Made by a program: the position numbers and the translations under genes | Notes under the pieces: model-generated | What the model saw: the letters and a program-made list of their open reading frames with translations, nothing else | Databases searched by the model: none | What the model was told of the DNA's origin: nothing | Part shown: positions 1 through 10,235 of the stretch, one piece after another | Numbering within the stretch: position 1 is the first letter of the stretch | Layout: each line of letters opens with the position of its first letter | NCBI GenBank assembly: GCA_947453145.1 | Contig: CANGFA010000003.1 | Span: forward strand, 54,330-118,329 | DNA length: 64,000 nt | Direction: 5' to 3' | Origin: Bacteroidota bacterium | GTDB taxonomy: Bacteria; Bacteroidota; Bacteroidia; Chitinophagales; Chitinophagaceae

Positions 1-656
1 GTCCAATTGTAATGAGAGGTCCTAACGGAAGTGCTGGTCAATTGGGTGCACAACACTCCACAGCTTTTGAAAGTTATTTGGCAAATATCCCAGGAATTAA
101 AGTAGTTTCTCCTTCTAATGGTTATGATGCAAAAGGATTATTAAAGCAAGCGATTCGTTACGAGGAAGATCCTATTATGTTTTTGGAAAGTGAAGTAATG
201 TATGGGGACAAAAGTGATGTACCTGAGGAAGAATATTATATCCCATTAGGATTAGCAGATGTTAAAAAAGTAGGTACAGATGTAACTATCGTTTCTTATA
301 ATAAAATGATGAAAGTGGCTTTAGGCGCTGCAGCCGAATTAGAAAAAGAAGGGATAAGCGCAGAAGTTATTGACTTAAGAACTATACGTCCTTTGGATTG
401 GATGACAGTTTTAACCAGTGTAAAGAAAACAAACCGCTTGGTTATTATCGAAGAACAATGGCCATTTGCTTCTGTTTCATCTGAATTGTCTTACCGTATT
501 CAAAAGGAAGGGTTTGATTATTTAGATGCACCTATTCGTCGTATTACAAGTGCGGATGCACCAATGCACTATGCACCTAATTTAACCGCATTAGCGATAC
601 CTGATATCACAAGATCGGTAAAATTGGTAAAGGAAGTGATGGGACAGTTCAAATAA
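1..656 (+). CDS. pdhB: Pyruvate dehydrogenase E1 component beta subunit / transketolase-like, 5'-truncated by window start
   Basis: Reading frame open to base 1 (…PIVMRGPNGSAGQLGAQHSTAFESYLANIPGIKVVSPSN) matches the E1-beta family; ORF track start at 12 is internal. Confidence 0.93.
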   Translation, partial: PIVMRGPNGSAGQLGAQHSTAFESYLANIPGIKVVSPSNGYDAKGLLKQAIRYEEDPIMFLESEVMYGDKSDVPEEEYYIPLGLADVKKVGTDVTIVSYNKMMKVALGAAAELEKEGISAEVIDLRTIRPLDWMTVLTSVKKTNRLVIIEEQWPFASVSSELSYRIQKEGFDYLDAPIRRITSADAPMHYAPNLTALAIPDITRSVKLVKEVMGQFK

Positions 657-780
657 TAAGCTATATTATCAAATCATCCTCTCAATTCTCCTTTTATACA
701 GTTATTAAGTAATTAACAATCTTTTTTATAAATATCCCTAACAAAGGGATATTTTTGTTAGCGTTAAAATAGTAAGAAAT

Positions 781-2292
781 ATGGGTATTGCATTATTGAT
801 AATTTATTGGTTAGGATGGCATTTTGGTATTTATACCTTGTTAAAAAAAGCCGGGGTAGATGCCACCAAAGCCCTTATACCTATTTACAATACTTGGGAG
901 GTAGTTAAGTTGTGTAAAATAAATCCATTTTGGTTTTGGATTCAACTCATTCCCATTGTTGGACAATTTGTAACACTTTGGATTTCGATCATTTTTGTGA
1001 TGCATTTTAAAAAAGTTAATTTCATTCAACATACTTTAACTGTGTTAGTGCCTTTTATTTATTTACCGTATTTAGGTAATTTAAATACTACAAAATGGCA
1101 TGGTCCAGAAGCGCTGGTACATTATCATAAACCAGCTACAAGAGAATGGATTGATGCGGCTGTTTTTGCGGTAGTAGCTGCCACATTAATTCGAACATTT
1201 TTATTCGAAGCCTATGTGATTCCAACAGAAAGTATGGAAAAAACTTTATTGGTAAATGACTTTTTGTTTGTTGATAAATTAACATATGGTGCGCGAATTC
1301 CTCAAACACCTTTGTCTTTTCCTTTTGTGCATAATACGTTGCCGGGTTCCATAACAACCCCTTCTTATGTTCAGTGGATACAGTTAGATTATAAGCGTCT
1401 TCCGAAGTTTAGGGAGGTGAATAGAAACGATGTGGTTGTTTTTAATTTTCCAGCAGGAGATACCATCATTAATTTACCCGACTTTGGAAGTAAGGTTCCC
1501 TACTATGATGTTTTAAGAAGTCCAGAATTTAATGGAGATAGGAATAAACTACAAGCTGAATTTCCCATTTTAGTACATCCAGTAGATAAGACGGACAATT
1601 ATATAAAACGCTGTGTAGGCGTACCTGGTGACTTAATTCAAGTAAAAAATAGTCAGCTTTGGGTTAATGGAAGTCCTGCTTTTGTTGCAAATAATGCACA
1701 AACAGAATATATCGTTGTAACCAATGGAAAGTCTATACCCGAAGAATACATTCAAGACAGTTTAGGGATTAATAGTACCGAAGCCAATGCCGATTTTCAA
1801 TTGGTTCCTGAAACACCCAATACTTTCTTAATTAATATGACGGCAAGTGCGGCGAATAATCTTAAAAAATTACCCTTTATAAAGTCAGTAAATTATTATG
1901 TAGAAAATAGAGTTGGAATTACCTTCCCAAATGATATTGTACATTTTCCATGGACGATGGATAATTTTGGTGCAATAAGAATCCCTAAAAAAGGAGATGT
2001 GATTGCTATTAATGACAGTACCATTGAATTATATAGACGTTTAATTTGTACTTATGAGCATAATAGTTTAAAAAAAGTGAAAGATCAATATGTTTTAAAT
2101 GGTAATGTAACTGCTAATTATACGGTAAAGCAAAATTATTATTGGATGATGGGGGATAATCGCCATCGCAGTCAGGATAGTCGTTTTTGGGGCTTTGTTC
2201 CAGAGACGCATATTGTGGGAAGAGCTGCATTAATATGGTTTAGTTACAGTAAGTCCATAAGATGGAATAGAATATTCAGTCTTATTAAATAA
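781..2292 (+). CDS. lepB: Signal peptidase I, long Bacteroidota form with N-terminal multi-TM extension
   Basis: Catalytic motifs VIPTESMEKTLLVNDFLFVDK and DNYIKRCVGVPGD, C-terminal MGDNRHRSQDSRFWGFVP. Confidence 0.93.
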   Translation: MGIALLIIYWLGWHFGIYTLLKKAGVDATKALIPIYNTWEVVKLCKINPFWFWIQLIPIVGQFVTLWISIIFVMHFKKVNFIQHTLTVLVPFIYLPYLGNLNTTKWHGPEALVHYHKPATREWIDAAVFAVVAATLIRTFLFEAYVIPTESMEKTLLVNDFLFVDKLTYGARIPQTPLSFPFVHNTLPGSITTPSYVQWIQLDYKRLPKFREVNRNDVVVFNFPAGDTIINLPDFGSKVPYYDVLRSPEFNGDRNKLQAEFPILVHPVDKTDNYIKRCVGVPGDLIQVKNSQLWVNGSPAFVANNAQTEYIVVTNGKSIPEEYIQDSLGINSTEANADFQLVPETPNTFLINMTASAANNLKKLPFIKSVNYYVENRVGITFPNDIVHFPWTMDNFGAIRIPKKGDVIAINDSTIELYRRLICTYEHNSLKKVKDQYVLNGNVTANYTVKQNYYWMMGDNRHRSQDSRFWGFVPETHIVGRAALIWFSYSKSIRWNRIFSLIK

Positions 2293-2297
2293 ATATC

Positions 2298-2780
2298 ATG
2301 CACCAAAAATTTGAATTCCAATACCAGCAATTTCAAGAAAGCACAGCTTTAGAAACAACGGATCAGGAATTATTAGAAGCGGCAAGGAAGGCTACTGAAA
2401 ATGCCTATGCGCCCTATTCTAATTTTTGGGTAGGTGCTGCTGCTAGATTATCTAATAATCAAATTATTATTGGGGCTAATCAGGAGAGTGCAAGTTACCC
2501 GGTTGGTGTTTGTGCCGAGAGAGCTTTGTTAAATAGCGTCGGTAGTCAATTTCCAAAACTTTCAATCATTTCTATGGCCATTAGTTATCATCCCGTTGGC
2601 AAGGATTCTAAGGAGCCCATTTCGCCTTGTGGAATGTGTAGACAATCATTACTTGATTTTGAAAATAGATATGCTGCCCCTATAAAAATAATTTTAGCAG
2701 GTTTGCAAGGCCCCGTGATGATTATTGATTCTGCCAGTTATTTATTGCCTTTTGGATTTGACGGAAAAATCCTAAAATAA
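2298..2780 (+). CDS. cdd: Cytidine deaminase
   Basis: AYAPYSNFWVGAA, CAERALLNS, PCGMCRQSL zinc motifs. Confidence 0.93.
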   Translation: MHQKFEFQYQQFQESTALETTDQELLEAARKATENAYAPYSNFWVGAAARLSNNQIIIGANQESASYPVGVCAERALLNSVGSQFPKLSIISMAISYHPVGKDSKEPISPCGMCRQSLLDFENRYAAPIKIILAGLQGPVMIIDSASYLLPFGFDGKILK

Positions 2781-3275
2781 GGTTTGAACACCATGTTCCA
2801 ATCTAAATTCATGTTGTAAAAGCCAACGTTTTCGGGCTTTTCCCCAAGCATAACCTACTAAAGATTGATCGGTACCTATTATTCTATGACATGGAATAAT
2901 TATGGCTATTTTGTTTTTAGCATTTGCGGAGGCAGCTGCTCTAATTACTTTTGGATCGCCTAATTTTTTCGCAAGATCGGCGTAACTCATTGTTTTTCCA
3001 AAAGGAAGTTCATATAATTCTTTCCAAACTCTTTGTTGAAAATCTGTACCTTCTTGGTTAATAGGAATTGTAAATTCTTTTCTTTTACCTGCAAAATATT
3101 CTATTAATTCATCCACGCAATTATGAATGATTGCTGGAGTATTTTCCTCAAAGAATAAAGTATCAATTAAAGTATCCTCATCAACAAAAACCAATTCATT
3201 GATGCAATTTTCGTCGGCGGTAATTTTTATTTTGCCAATAGGACTGTGGTAAATATGTTGTATTAGGGTTTCCAT
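2772..3275 (-). CDS. ogt: Methylated-DNA--protein-cysteine methyltransferase
   Basis: IIPCHRIIGTDQSLVGYAWG active-site motif; start taken at METLIQHIYHSPIGK (TAATG overlap with upstream gene) rather than the ORF-track start 3347. Confidence 0.9.
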   Translation of the reverse strand: METLIQHIYHSPIGKIKITADENCINELVFVDEDTLIDTLFFEENTPAIIHNCVDELIEYFAGKRKEFTIPINQEGTDFQQRVWKELYELPFGKTMSYADLAKKLGDPKVIRAAASANAKNKIAIIIPCHRIIGTDQSLVGYAWGKARKRWLLQHEFRLEHGVQTLF

Positions 3276-4147
3276 TAGTCTTCTAACAAATTTGCAATAG
3301 CTGTCAAGTCCTTTTGTTTGAATTGTAAAGTTGGGCTGGTAAAACATTTTGCTAATTCAAGAATATGTTTTTTTATGATTCGAACATTGGAAAGTTGTTT
3401 GTAATAATAGTTCTTTGGTTCAATATTTGATCTTGTAAAATATTGATCTAAGTCTTTTTGAGAAAAAGGATGACCAGTTGTACCTTCCACATAAAACTGG
3501 ATATATTCTTGTGGGTGCGGATAGTTCTCGGTAGGATCCCAGTCCGGTGTATAAAAAGCAACAATACATTGTTTTGGGATATTAATAAAAGAAGCTTGTA
3601 TTTCTAATTGTTGACAAAGTTCTGCATATAATAGGGTGTTTGCAAATGCATTACCAGTTTTAGATTGGAGCGGTGCTGATATTAAAAACTCTTCTGGTTT
3701 TTCATAATTCACCTCCACGCCTTTAATTTGGTAATAGTTAAACAATATATTACGAAGTACATTGGCTTGTTCTAATGGCGTTAAATAATTGTTTAACTCG
3801 AGCCAAATATTGCGTCTAATTTTCTCCATTTGATGCCTAAGTGTATCCAATTGGAGTTCGGGAAATTGAAATTTAGTTACTAATAATGCACCCTCAAATA
3901 AGGAAGGATCTGGCTTTGATTTCCATTCAATAAATGCATCTTTTAAGTCCTGTAATCTTAACTTATAAATCATTAATTCAATACGCTCTAAAGTGGCTTC
4001 GTCTAAAGTGTTTTCCCATAAGTTTTCTAGGTCGGGAATAATTGGACTTCCATAAACGAGTATTCTATTTTGAATGGTATTAAAGACTTCCTCGTCCGGG
4101 TCATCTATTAATGTAAAAAGTGCTTTTATTTCTTTCTCGTTCACCAT
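3275..4147 (-). CDS. Transglutaminase-like (SirB1-type) domain protein
   Basis: Overall organisation NVLRNILFNYYQIKGVEVNYEKPEEFLI…TGNAFANTLLYAELCQQLEI resembles SirB1/transglutaminase-like proteins. Confidence 0.65.
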   Translation of the reverse strand: MVNEKEIKALFTLIDDPDEEVFNTIQNRILVYGSPIIPDLENLWENTLDEATLERIELMIYKLRLQDLKDAFIEWKSKPDPSLFEGALLVTKFQFPELQLDTLRHQMEKIRRNIWLELNNYLTPLEQANVLRNILFNYYQIKGVEVNYEKPEEFLISAPLQSKTGNAFANTLLYAELCQQLEIQASFINIPKQCIVAFYTPDWDPTENYPHPQEYIQFYVEGTTGHPFSQKDLDQYFTRSNIEPKNYYYKQLSNVRIIKKHILELAKCFTSPTLQFKQKDLTAIANLLED

Positions 4148-4345
4148 TGGGGATTGCTTGAATTTAGAATACCCAAATCAACAGCTTTTTTCTCAGATAG
4201 CGGCACATTAGTTATCCCATCATTGTGGATATAAATTGCATTGATTAATATAATAAAAATGAATATTCTTCGTTTAGCCTAATTACTTGAAAATTAATAG
4301 ACTAAATACGCTTAAAAGGTTATCTTTAGGTATCATATTATACCT

Positions 4346-5437
4346 ATGCAAACTCAAACAATTGCGACGCCAAAATTTCCTGTAAAGACCAATTCCTTAC
4401 ATACCGAGTTAAAAAGAAGAGTAAAGGAATATTTAGACAATCATGATATAAAATCCACTGGTAATTATAAATTATTTTCTAAGGCAATTCTTTTAATGTC
4501 CCTGCTTTTTATTACGTATGTTCACTTGGTATTTTATACACCACCTACTTTTTGGGCGATTCTAGAGTCTGTTTTTTTTGGGGGTTTAATTGCAGCTATT
4601 GGATTTAATGTAATGCACGATGGAAGTCATGGTAGCTTTAGTAAGTATGCATGGTTAAATAAATTGGCATCCTCTTCTATTAGTGTTTTAGGAGCTAGTC
4701 GTTTTATGTGGGGTATGAAGCATGTCACAATACACCATACCTATACGAATATAGATGGGGTAGATGATGATATTGAAGTAGGTGTTTTTATGCGCATGGC
4801 ACCCACTCAAAAATATTTAGGTATGCATCGCTTTCAACATATTTATTTCTGGTTCTTATACATGTTGTTATACATATTCTGGATTTTCTTTGCCGATTAT
4901 AAAAAGTATTTCTCTAAGAAAATAGGTTCTATTACGCTAAGTAATATGACAATAATGGAGCATATTGAGTTTTGGGCTGTTAAAGTATACCATGTTGCCG
5001 CTTTCGTAATTGCCCCTATTTATATGGTTGGCTGGGTAAGTTGGCTAGTTGGTTTTTTAGTTGCTACTTTATTCGCTGGCTTTATATTAAGTATTGTATT
5101 TCAGTTAGCACATACAGTCGAGGATACCAGTTTCCCTTTAGCGATACAACCAGATAATAAAATGCCGGATGAATTTGCAGCGCATCAAATATTAACTACA
5201 GCTAATTTTGCCACTAGAAATAAATTGGTAAGTTGGTTAGTAGGCGGATTGAATTTTCAAATTGAGCATCATTTATTCCCTAAAGTATCTCATGTGCATT
5301 ATCCAGCGATTTCAAAAATTGTAAAAGAGGCCTGCGCCGATTTTAAATTAAATTATATTGAATATCCTACTGTGTTAAGTGCAATTAAAGCACACTTTAA
5401 TTACATCAAATTAATGAGTAAGCCCTCTGTAGCTTAA
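4346..5437 (+). CDS. Membrane fatty acid desaturase (acyl-CoA desaturase type)
   Basis: Three His boxes: HDGSHGS, HHTYTN, QIEHHLFP. Confidence 0.92.
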   Translation: MQTQTIATPKFPVKTNSLHTELKRRVKEYLDNHDIKSTGNYKLFSKAILLMSLLFITYVHLVFYTPPTFWAILESVFFGGLIAAIGFNVMHDGSHGSFSKYAWLNKLASSSISVLGASRFMWGMKHVTIHHTYTNIDGVDDDIEVGVFMRMAPTQKYLGMHRFQHIYFWFLYMLLYIFWIFFADYKKYFSKKIGSITLSNMTIMEHIEFWAVKVYHVAAFVIAPIYMVGWVSWLVGFLVATLFAGFILSIVFQLAHTVEDTSFPLAIQPDNKMPDEFAAHQILTTANFATRNKLVSWLVGGLNFQIEHHLFPKVSHVHYPAISKIVKEACADFKLNYIEYPTVLSAIKAHFNYIKLMSKPSVA

Positions 5438-5462
5438 CACTTCTATTTAGATAAAAAGTTTC

Positions 5463-5508
5463 CTATAAAAAAAGGGATGCACCATACGGCGCATCCCTTT
5501 TTTTATAG
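5463..5508. terminator. Bidirectional intrinsic terminator between convergent desaturase and topA
   Basis: Perfect 18-bp stem CTATAAAAAAAGGGATGC / GCATCCCTTTTTTTATAG, 10-nt loop, A/T tracts on both sides. Confidence 0.93.
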
Positions 5509-5536
5509 TTCTTTTGGAATATTTTTTATCTTTCTT

Positions 5537-7912
5537 TTAGGATGCTTTCTTTTTTCTTGCTGTTTTGCGGGGAGGATTCTTTTTTAATTCTTCAATGATT
5601 TCTTTTACTTCCTCAATAGTTAAAGCTTCTACTTTTTCTTGTTGTTCTTTTGTTAATTTAAAATTGCGTAATCCCTGTTTAATATATGGGCCATAAGGAC
5701 CTCTTAATAATTGAATCTTTTCTTTTTCAAATACTTTAATGGTCCGCTCGTCTTTTGCTTTACGTTTTTCTGCAATCATTGGAGCAAGTTCCTCGAGGCT
5801 TACAGTGTAAGGGTCCATTTCCTTATTAAGGGAGTAGAACTTCTTGTCATGAGCCGCGTAGGGCCCAAAACGACCAATATTTACGGTTACTTCGCCTTCT
5901 TCAAATAAACCAAGGGTTCTTGGCAACTTAAATAGTTCCATTGCTTCCTCAAAACTAATAGTCTCAATACTTTGAGAGGCTTTTAATTTTGCGAATTTTG
6001 GTTTCTCTTCCTCGTCTTGGTGACCAATTTGAACCATTGGCCCATAACGGCCCATTCTTGCTATTACTTTTTTACCACTCACTGGATCAAAGCCTAATTC
6101 TCTTTCTCCTTTAGCGCGTTCTGCATTTTCTAAAGTATGTTCGATGGTTTCGTGGAAGGGGTTGTAAAACTCCTCCAACATTTTACTCCATTTTAATTTG
6201 CCTAATGCAATTTCATCAAACTCGCCTTCAATTTTAGCCGTAAAGCCAAAATCCATTACTTTAGGAAAGTTTAATTTTAAAAAGTCGGTTACGACTAATC
6301 CTAAATCGGTAGGAGAGAGTTTATTTTTCTCCGCACCGGTAATTTCAGAAGCTTGCTCCGTAGTAATTTCATCTTTATTATTCAAGGACAAAATTTGATA
6401 TACTCTTTTGATACCTTCTTTTTCTTTTTTCTCTACATAATTACGCTTCATAATGGTCGTAATAGTAGGTGCATAAGTAGAAGGGCGTCCAATACCCAAT
6501 TCCTCTAATTTTTTTACCAAACTTGCTTCGGTAAATCTGGAAGCAGGACGACTAAAGCGCTCTAAGCCAGTCATGCTTAAAAAATCCAATACCTGGCCTT
6601 TGGTTAAAGGCGGAAGTAACTTTTCTTCACCATCGGACGCAAATGCGTCCTCTTCTTCCACTTCATCGTCATCTTTACCTTCTAAATATACTTTTAAGAA
6701 ACCATCAAATTTCATCACTTCACCACTCGCTGTTAAAGTTTCTTTATTGGTAGAGATTTCAATTTTTGCTGTGGTCTTTTCAAATTGCGCATCACTCATT
6801 TGTGAAGCAATTGTTCGTTTCCAAATTAATTCATATAAACGATTGGTGTCTGCATCATCTACCTTAGACTCATTCATGTAAGAAGGTCTAATAGCTTCGT
6901 GTGCTTCCTGTGCACTCTCATTTTTATTTTTAAACTTTCTAGGTTGATAATAGTTGGCCCCAAAGCTTGAATTAATTTCTGCTTTAATAGCTTCCACTGC
7001 CGTCTCACTCAAACTAATACTGTCCGTTCTCATGTAAGTGATTTTACCACTTTCATATAATTTTTGAGCTAGCAACATGGTTTTACTCACACTGTATCCT
7101 AATTTCCTAGAAGCTTCTTGTTGTAAGGTAGAAGTAGTGAAAGGTGCAGATGGCGTACGTTTCCCGTCTTTAACCGTTACGTCCTTAACAGTATAATTGG
7201 CACCCTTACATTCATTTAAGAATTTTTCAGCGGCACCAGCAGTGGTTAATTTTTGTGGACCTTCTGCTTTAAATTTTACTTTCTTTTTATTAATATCTAA
7301 AGCAGAGAATAAAGCACTTACTTTAAATACACTCTCTGGAATAAATTGGTTTATTTCTCTTTCTCTTTCTGCAATTAATCTAACAGCAACACTTTGTACA
7401 CGACCGGCACTTAAACTTCTTTGCATGCCAATTTTTCTCCATAAAACAGGGCTTAATTCAAAACCCACAATTCTATCTAAAATTCTTCTTGCTTGTTGAG
7501 CATCTACCAAATCCATATTAATTAAACGTGGATTTTCAACTGCCTTTTTAATAGCAGGTGCAGTAATTTCATGGAATACAATACGCTTTGTTTTCTTAGG
7601 ATCTAAGCCTAAAACTTCCGCTAAATGCCAGCTAATACTTTCTCCTTCGCGGTCCTCATCCGATGCGAGCCAAACTTCCTTGGCCTTTTTGGTCATGGAT
7701 TTTAATTCTTTAACCACTTTTTCTTTTTCAGCAGAAACGGTATATCTAGGAGCAAACTTATTTTTTAAGTCTATCCCCATATCGTTTTTCTCTAAATCAC
7801 GAATATGACCATAACAACTTCTCACTTCAAACTCTTCACCCAAGATTTTCTCAATGGTCTTAGCCTTTGCAGGCGACTCAACGATTAGTAAGTTTTTTGA
7901 CATAGTAGTCAA
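5537..7912 (-). CDS. topA: DNA topoisomerase I
   Basis: LLIVESPAKAKTIEKILG, DEDREGESISWHLAE, YMRTDSISLS; basic C-terminal tail. Confidence 0.97.
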   Translation of the reverse strand: MTTMSKNLLIVESPAKAKTIEKILGEEFEVRSCYGHIRDLEKNDMGIDLKNKFAPRYTVSAEKEKVVKELKSMTKKAKEVWLASDEDREGESISWHLAEVLGLDPKKTKRIVFHEITAPAIKKAVENPRLINMDLVDAQQARRILDRIVGFELSPVLWRKIGMQRSLSAGRVQSVAVRLIAEREREINQFIPESVFKVSALFSALDINKKKVKFKAEGPQKLTTAGAAEKFLNECKGANYTVKDVTVKDGKRTPSAPFTTSTLQQEASRKLGYSVSKTMLLAQKLYESGKITYMRTDSISLSETAVEAIKAEINSSFGANYYQPRKFKNKNESAQEAHEAIRPSYMNESKVDDADTNRLYELIWKRTIASQMSDAQFEKTTAKIEISTNKETLTASGEVMKFDGFLKVYLEGKDDDEVEEEDAFASDGEEKLLPPLTKGQVLDFLSMTGLERFSRPASRFTEASLVKKLEELGIGRPSTYAPTITTIMKRNYVEKKEKEGIKRVYQILSLNNKDEITTEQASEITGAEKNKLSPTDLGLVVTDFLKLNFPKVMDFGFTAKIEGEFDEIALGKLKWSKMLEEFYNPFHETIEHTLENAERAKGERELGFDPVSGKKVIARMGRYGPMVQIGHQDEEEKPKFAKLKASQSIETISFEEAMELFKLPRTLGLFEEGEVTVNIGRFGPYAAHDKKFYSLNKEMDPYTVSLEELAPMIAEKRKAKDERTIKVFEKEKIQLLRGPYGPYIKQGLRNFKLTKEQQEKVEALTIEEVKEIIEELKKNPPRKTARKKKAS

Positions 7913-8046
7913 CCGCTCCTTCGGGATTTTTATATTGAAAATCAGCTTATTATGAAAAATGTCCTAAGCGCCTTAATAGTGCCCAAGTCTATTTCTCGTG
8001 ATGCAATATTATAGTATTAGACTTAAAAAATAAAAATCATCTGTAT

Positions 8047-8922
8047 TTAGGCGCTTAAAAAAGACACAATTTGCTCCACTATTTCGGGCGTTTTGTATAC
8101 TTTATTGTGCCCTAATTCTTTGGTAATCAAGAATTTAATATTTTCTGGTGCAGTTGCTCTAAATTTTTCTAAATCTTTTATAGGACAAACCCGATCCCCT
8201 TGGTCATGCACCCATAGTACTTGACCCTTATAATTTTCTAAAGCACGATCCGCCTCAAAATAGGTGATAGGTAAAGGGGTTAGTTTGATTAAATTGGCAA
8301 AAAAGCCTTCTCTCACTGTCTCTGACAAGTGCATCATGTTAAAATAACTTTCAAGGCTTGTGGTGGTTTTAGTAGCAGGTGCAATGAGTACAAACTTATG
8401 GGCTTCTTGATTGGGCATGCTTTCTGCTACCAACGCCAATGTAAGACCTCCCAAAGAATGACCCATAAAATGGTCAATAGGGCCACAAACTTTAATAATA
8501 TTTTCAACAGCGTCTTTGTAAACAGCGGCATTTATATATTTCCCTTCACTTTGGCCATGTGCAGGAGCATCGAATCCCAAAATTCTAAATCCATTTTTTA
8601 ATAGGGGCTGAATATATTGGTCGAATTTGTAAAAATAACTAGCATATCCATGACAAATTAATACTGTTTTGCCATTGGGCTTCTTGGGTTTCCACTCATA
8701 TCCTTTTATAGTAGTGCCTCCGGTTACCTGAATCGCAATCTTGGTTGCTTGATGGAAGATAGCGGGGGCCTTGGTTTTTTTATACTTAGGATAGGGGGTG
8801 CAAAATAAATTAAATGCGAGTTTGCCTGCAACTGACGGGGAAAGTTTTCCAATGGTCTTAAATTTAGTCCTTAAATATTGTAGATACATTCTTTCCGAAA
8901 AGCCCATTTTTGCCATATGCAC
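8047..8922 (-). CDS. Alpha/beta hydrolase
   Basis: LICHGYASYFYKF, GHSLGGLTLAL nucleophile elbow, terminal GHNKV. Confidence 0.88.
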   Translation of the reverse strand: MHMAKMGFSERMYLQYLRTKFKTIGKLSPSVAGKLAFNLFCTPYPKYKKTKAPAIFHQATKIAIQVTGGTTIKGYEWKPKKPNGKTVLICHGYASYFYKFDQYIQPLLKNGFRILGFDAPAHGQSEGKYINAAVYKDAVENIIKVCGPIDHFMGHSLGGLTLALVAESMPNQEAHKFVLIAPATKTTTSLESYFNMMHLSETVREGFFANLIKLTPLPITYFEADRALENYKGQVLWVHDQGDRVCPIKDLEKFRATAPENIKFLITKELGHNKVYKTPEIVEQIVSFLSA

Positions 8923-8994
8923 GTATTTGGCAGCAAAGATAGTACGTGGTCTGCTGCGGTCTTTGATTTTTTTTGTATTTCGACAACAAAAAGC

Positions 8995-9025
8995 CTTGAT
9001 TCAAGAAGGTTTAAAGCTATTTTTG
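8995..9025 (+). promoter_or_regulatory. Bacteroidota-type promoter for ferredoxin gene
   Basis: CTTG-N19-TATTTTTG, fits the TTTG-N19-TAnnTTTG consensus; about 22 nt before the ATG at 9048. Confidence 0.6.
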
Positions 9026-9047
9026 CAAAAACACATTAGCTATTATT

Positions 9048-9383
9048 ATGTATGCACTTAAAATTAATTTTGAAGAAAAGGGCTTAGCGCCTGTGGTATT
9101 GGAAAATGTAAAAGCAGGAGAAAGTTTATTAGAAGTATTATTAGATGCAGGTATAGAGTTACACCATAACTGTGGAGCCGTTTGTGCTTGTAGTACCTGT
9201 CATTTATATGTGAAGCAAGGAATGGAGTTCTTAGAAGAATTATCAGACAAGGAAGAGGATTTTATTGATAGAGCAGTAAGCCCAAGAATTGAATCACGTT
9301 TAGGTTGTCAATGTGTAATTCAGGAAGGTGCTGGAACCATTGAAGTAACCTTGCCCGATCAAACTCAATTTTTAGGAGAGTAG
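9048..9383 (+). CDS. fdx: [2Fe-2S] ferredoxin, adrenodoxin/Isc type
   Basis: HHNCGAVCACSTCHLYV and RLGCQCVI cysteine pattern. Confidence 0.9.
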   Translation: MYALKINFEEKGLAPVVLENVKAGESLLEVLLDAGIELHHNCGAVCACSTCHLYVKQGMEFLEELSDKEEDFIDRAVSPRIESRLGCQCVIQEGAGTIEVTLPDQTQFLGE

Positions 9384-9431
9384 CAGGGTTTGGGAAATTA
9401 AAATTTAAAATCGAAAAAATTATAAAAAGAT

Positions 9432-9671
9432 ATGACGCAGTTTGAACCACCCATTTATTGGAATGACCATGAAGATATTGCTCAAAAATTATATGAAAAA
9501 TTTGGAGACGACTACTCTGAATCTAAAATTTATAGAGTACGCTTTACGGATTTGTTGGAGTGGGTTTTAACATTGCCCCATTTTGAAGGTAAAAGAGAGG
9601 AATCCAACGAAGGTCATTTAGAGATGATCCAAAGTGCTTGGGTGTATGAGTGGCGTGATAACCAAAAATAA
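9432..9671 (+). CDS. iscX: Fe-S cluster assembly protein IscX
   Basis: IYWNDHEDIAQKLYEKFGDDYSESKIYRVRFTDLLEWVLTLPHFEG typical IscX. Confidence 0.88.
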   Translation: MTQFEPPIYWNDHEDIAQKLYEKFGDDYSESKIYRVRFTDLLEWVLTLPHFEGKREESNEGHLEMIQSAWVYEWRDNQK

Positions 9672-9702
9672 TCATACATTTAATTATTAAACATATTTCC
9701 CT

Positions 9703-10218
9703 TTGTTAAAAAATTTACAAAACATTAGCTGCTTTATTTTTGACGTAGACGGTGTACTAACCAATGGCGAAGTAATAGTGATGCCCAATGGCGTGTTGGT
9801 TCGCAAAATGAATATCAAAGACGGCTATGCGATTCAGTTGGCAATTAAAAAGGGGTATCATGTTTGGATTATTTCTGGTGGCAATTCCCTTGAAGTAAAA
9901 GAGCGATTACAAAACTTAGGGGTGAAAGAAGTGTATATGGGGATTGATAACAAATTGGAGCTCGTTAAAAAGTTAGTTGCTGAACATAAGGTGTCACTTA
10001 CTAATATTATATACTTGGGGGATGACATGCCCGACTATGAAGCAATGCAATTAGTGGGTATTGCAGCTTGTCCAAATGATGCTGCTCATGATATTAAAAA
10101 CATAGCCAACTATATTACCCTAGCTAAAGGGGGGGAGGGTTGTGCAAGAGAGGTTATTGAAAAAGTATTAAAGTTAAATGACCATTGGGATTTAGTAGAT
10201 CATATTGCTGCTAGATAA
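9703..10218 (+). CDS. kdsC: HAD-family phosphatase, KdsC-like (3-deoxy-manno-octulosonate-8-phosphatase), TTG start
   Basis: FIFDVDGVLTNGEV, YLGDDMPDYEAM, CPNDAAHDIKN. Confidence 0.85.
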   Translation: MLKNLQNISCFIFDVDGVLTNGEVIVMPNGVLVRKMNIKDGYAIQLAIKKGYHVWIISGGNSLEVKERLQNLGVKEVYMGIDNKLELVKKLVAEHKVSLTNIIYLGDDMPDYEAMQLVGIAACPNDAAHDIKNIANYITLAKGGEGCAREVIEKVLKLNDHWDLVDHIAAR

Positions 10219-10235
10219 TTTTTAAAAACAAATCC

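Noticed and set aside
5711-7499. + strand ORFs antisense to topA (5711..5908, 6198..6398, 6573..6881, 7197..7499)
   Set aside because: Short, low-complexity translations fully overlapping a strongly conserved gene.
7965-8057. Inverted repeat TAAGCGCCT … AGGCGCTTA flanking the topA/hydrolase gap
   Set aside because: Only 9 bp with a ~75-nt loop and one arm in coding sequence; could easily be chance.
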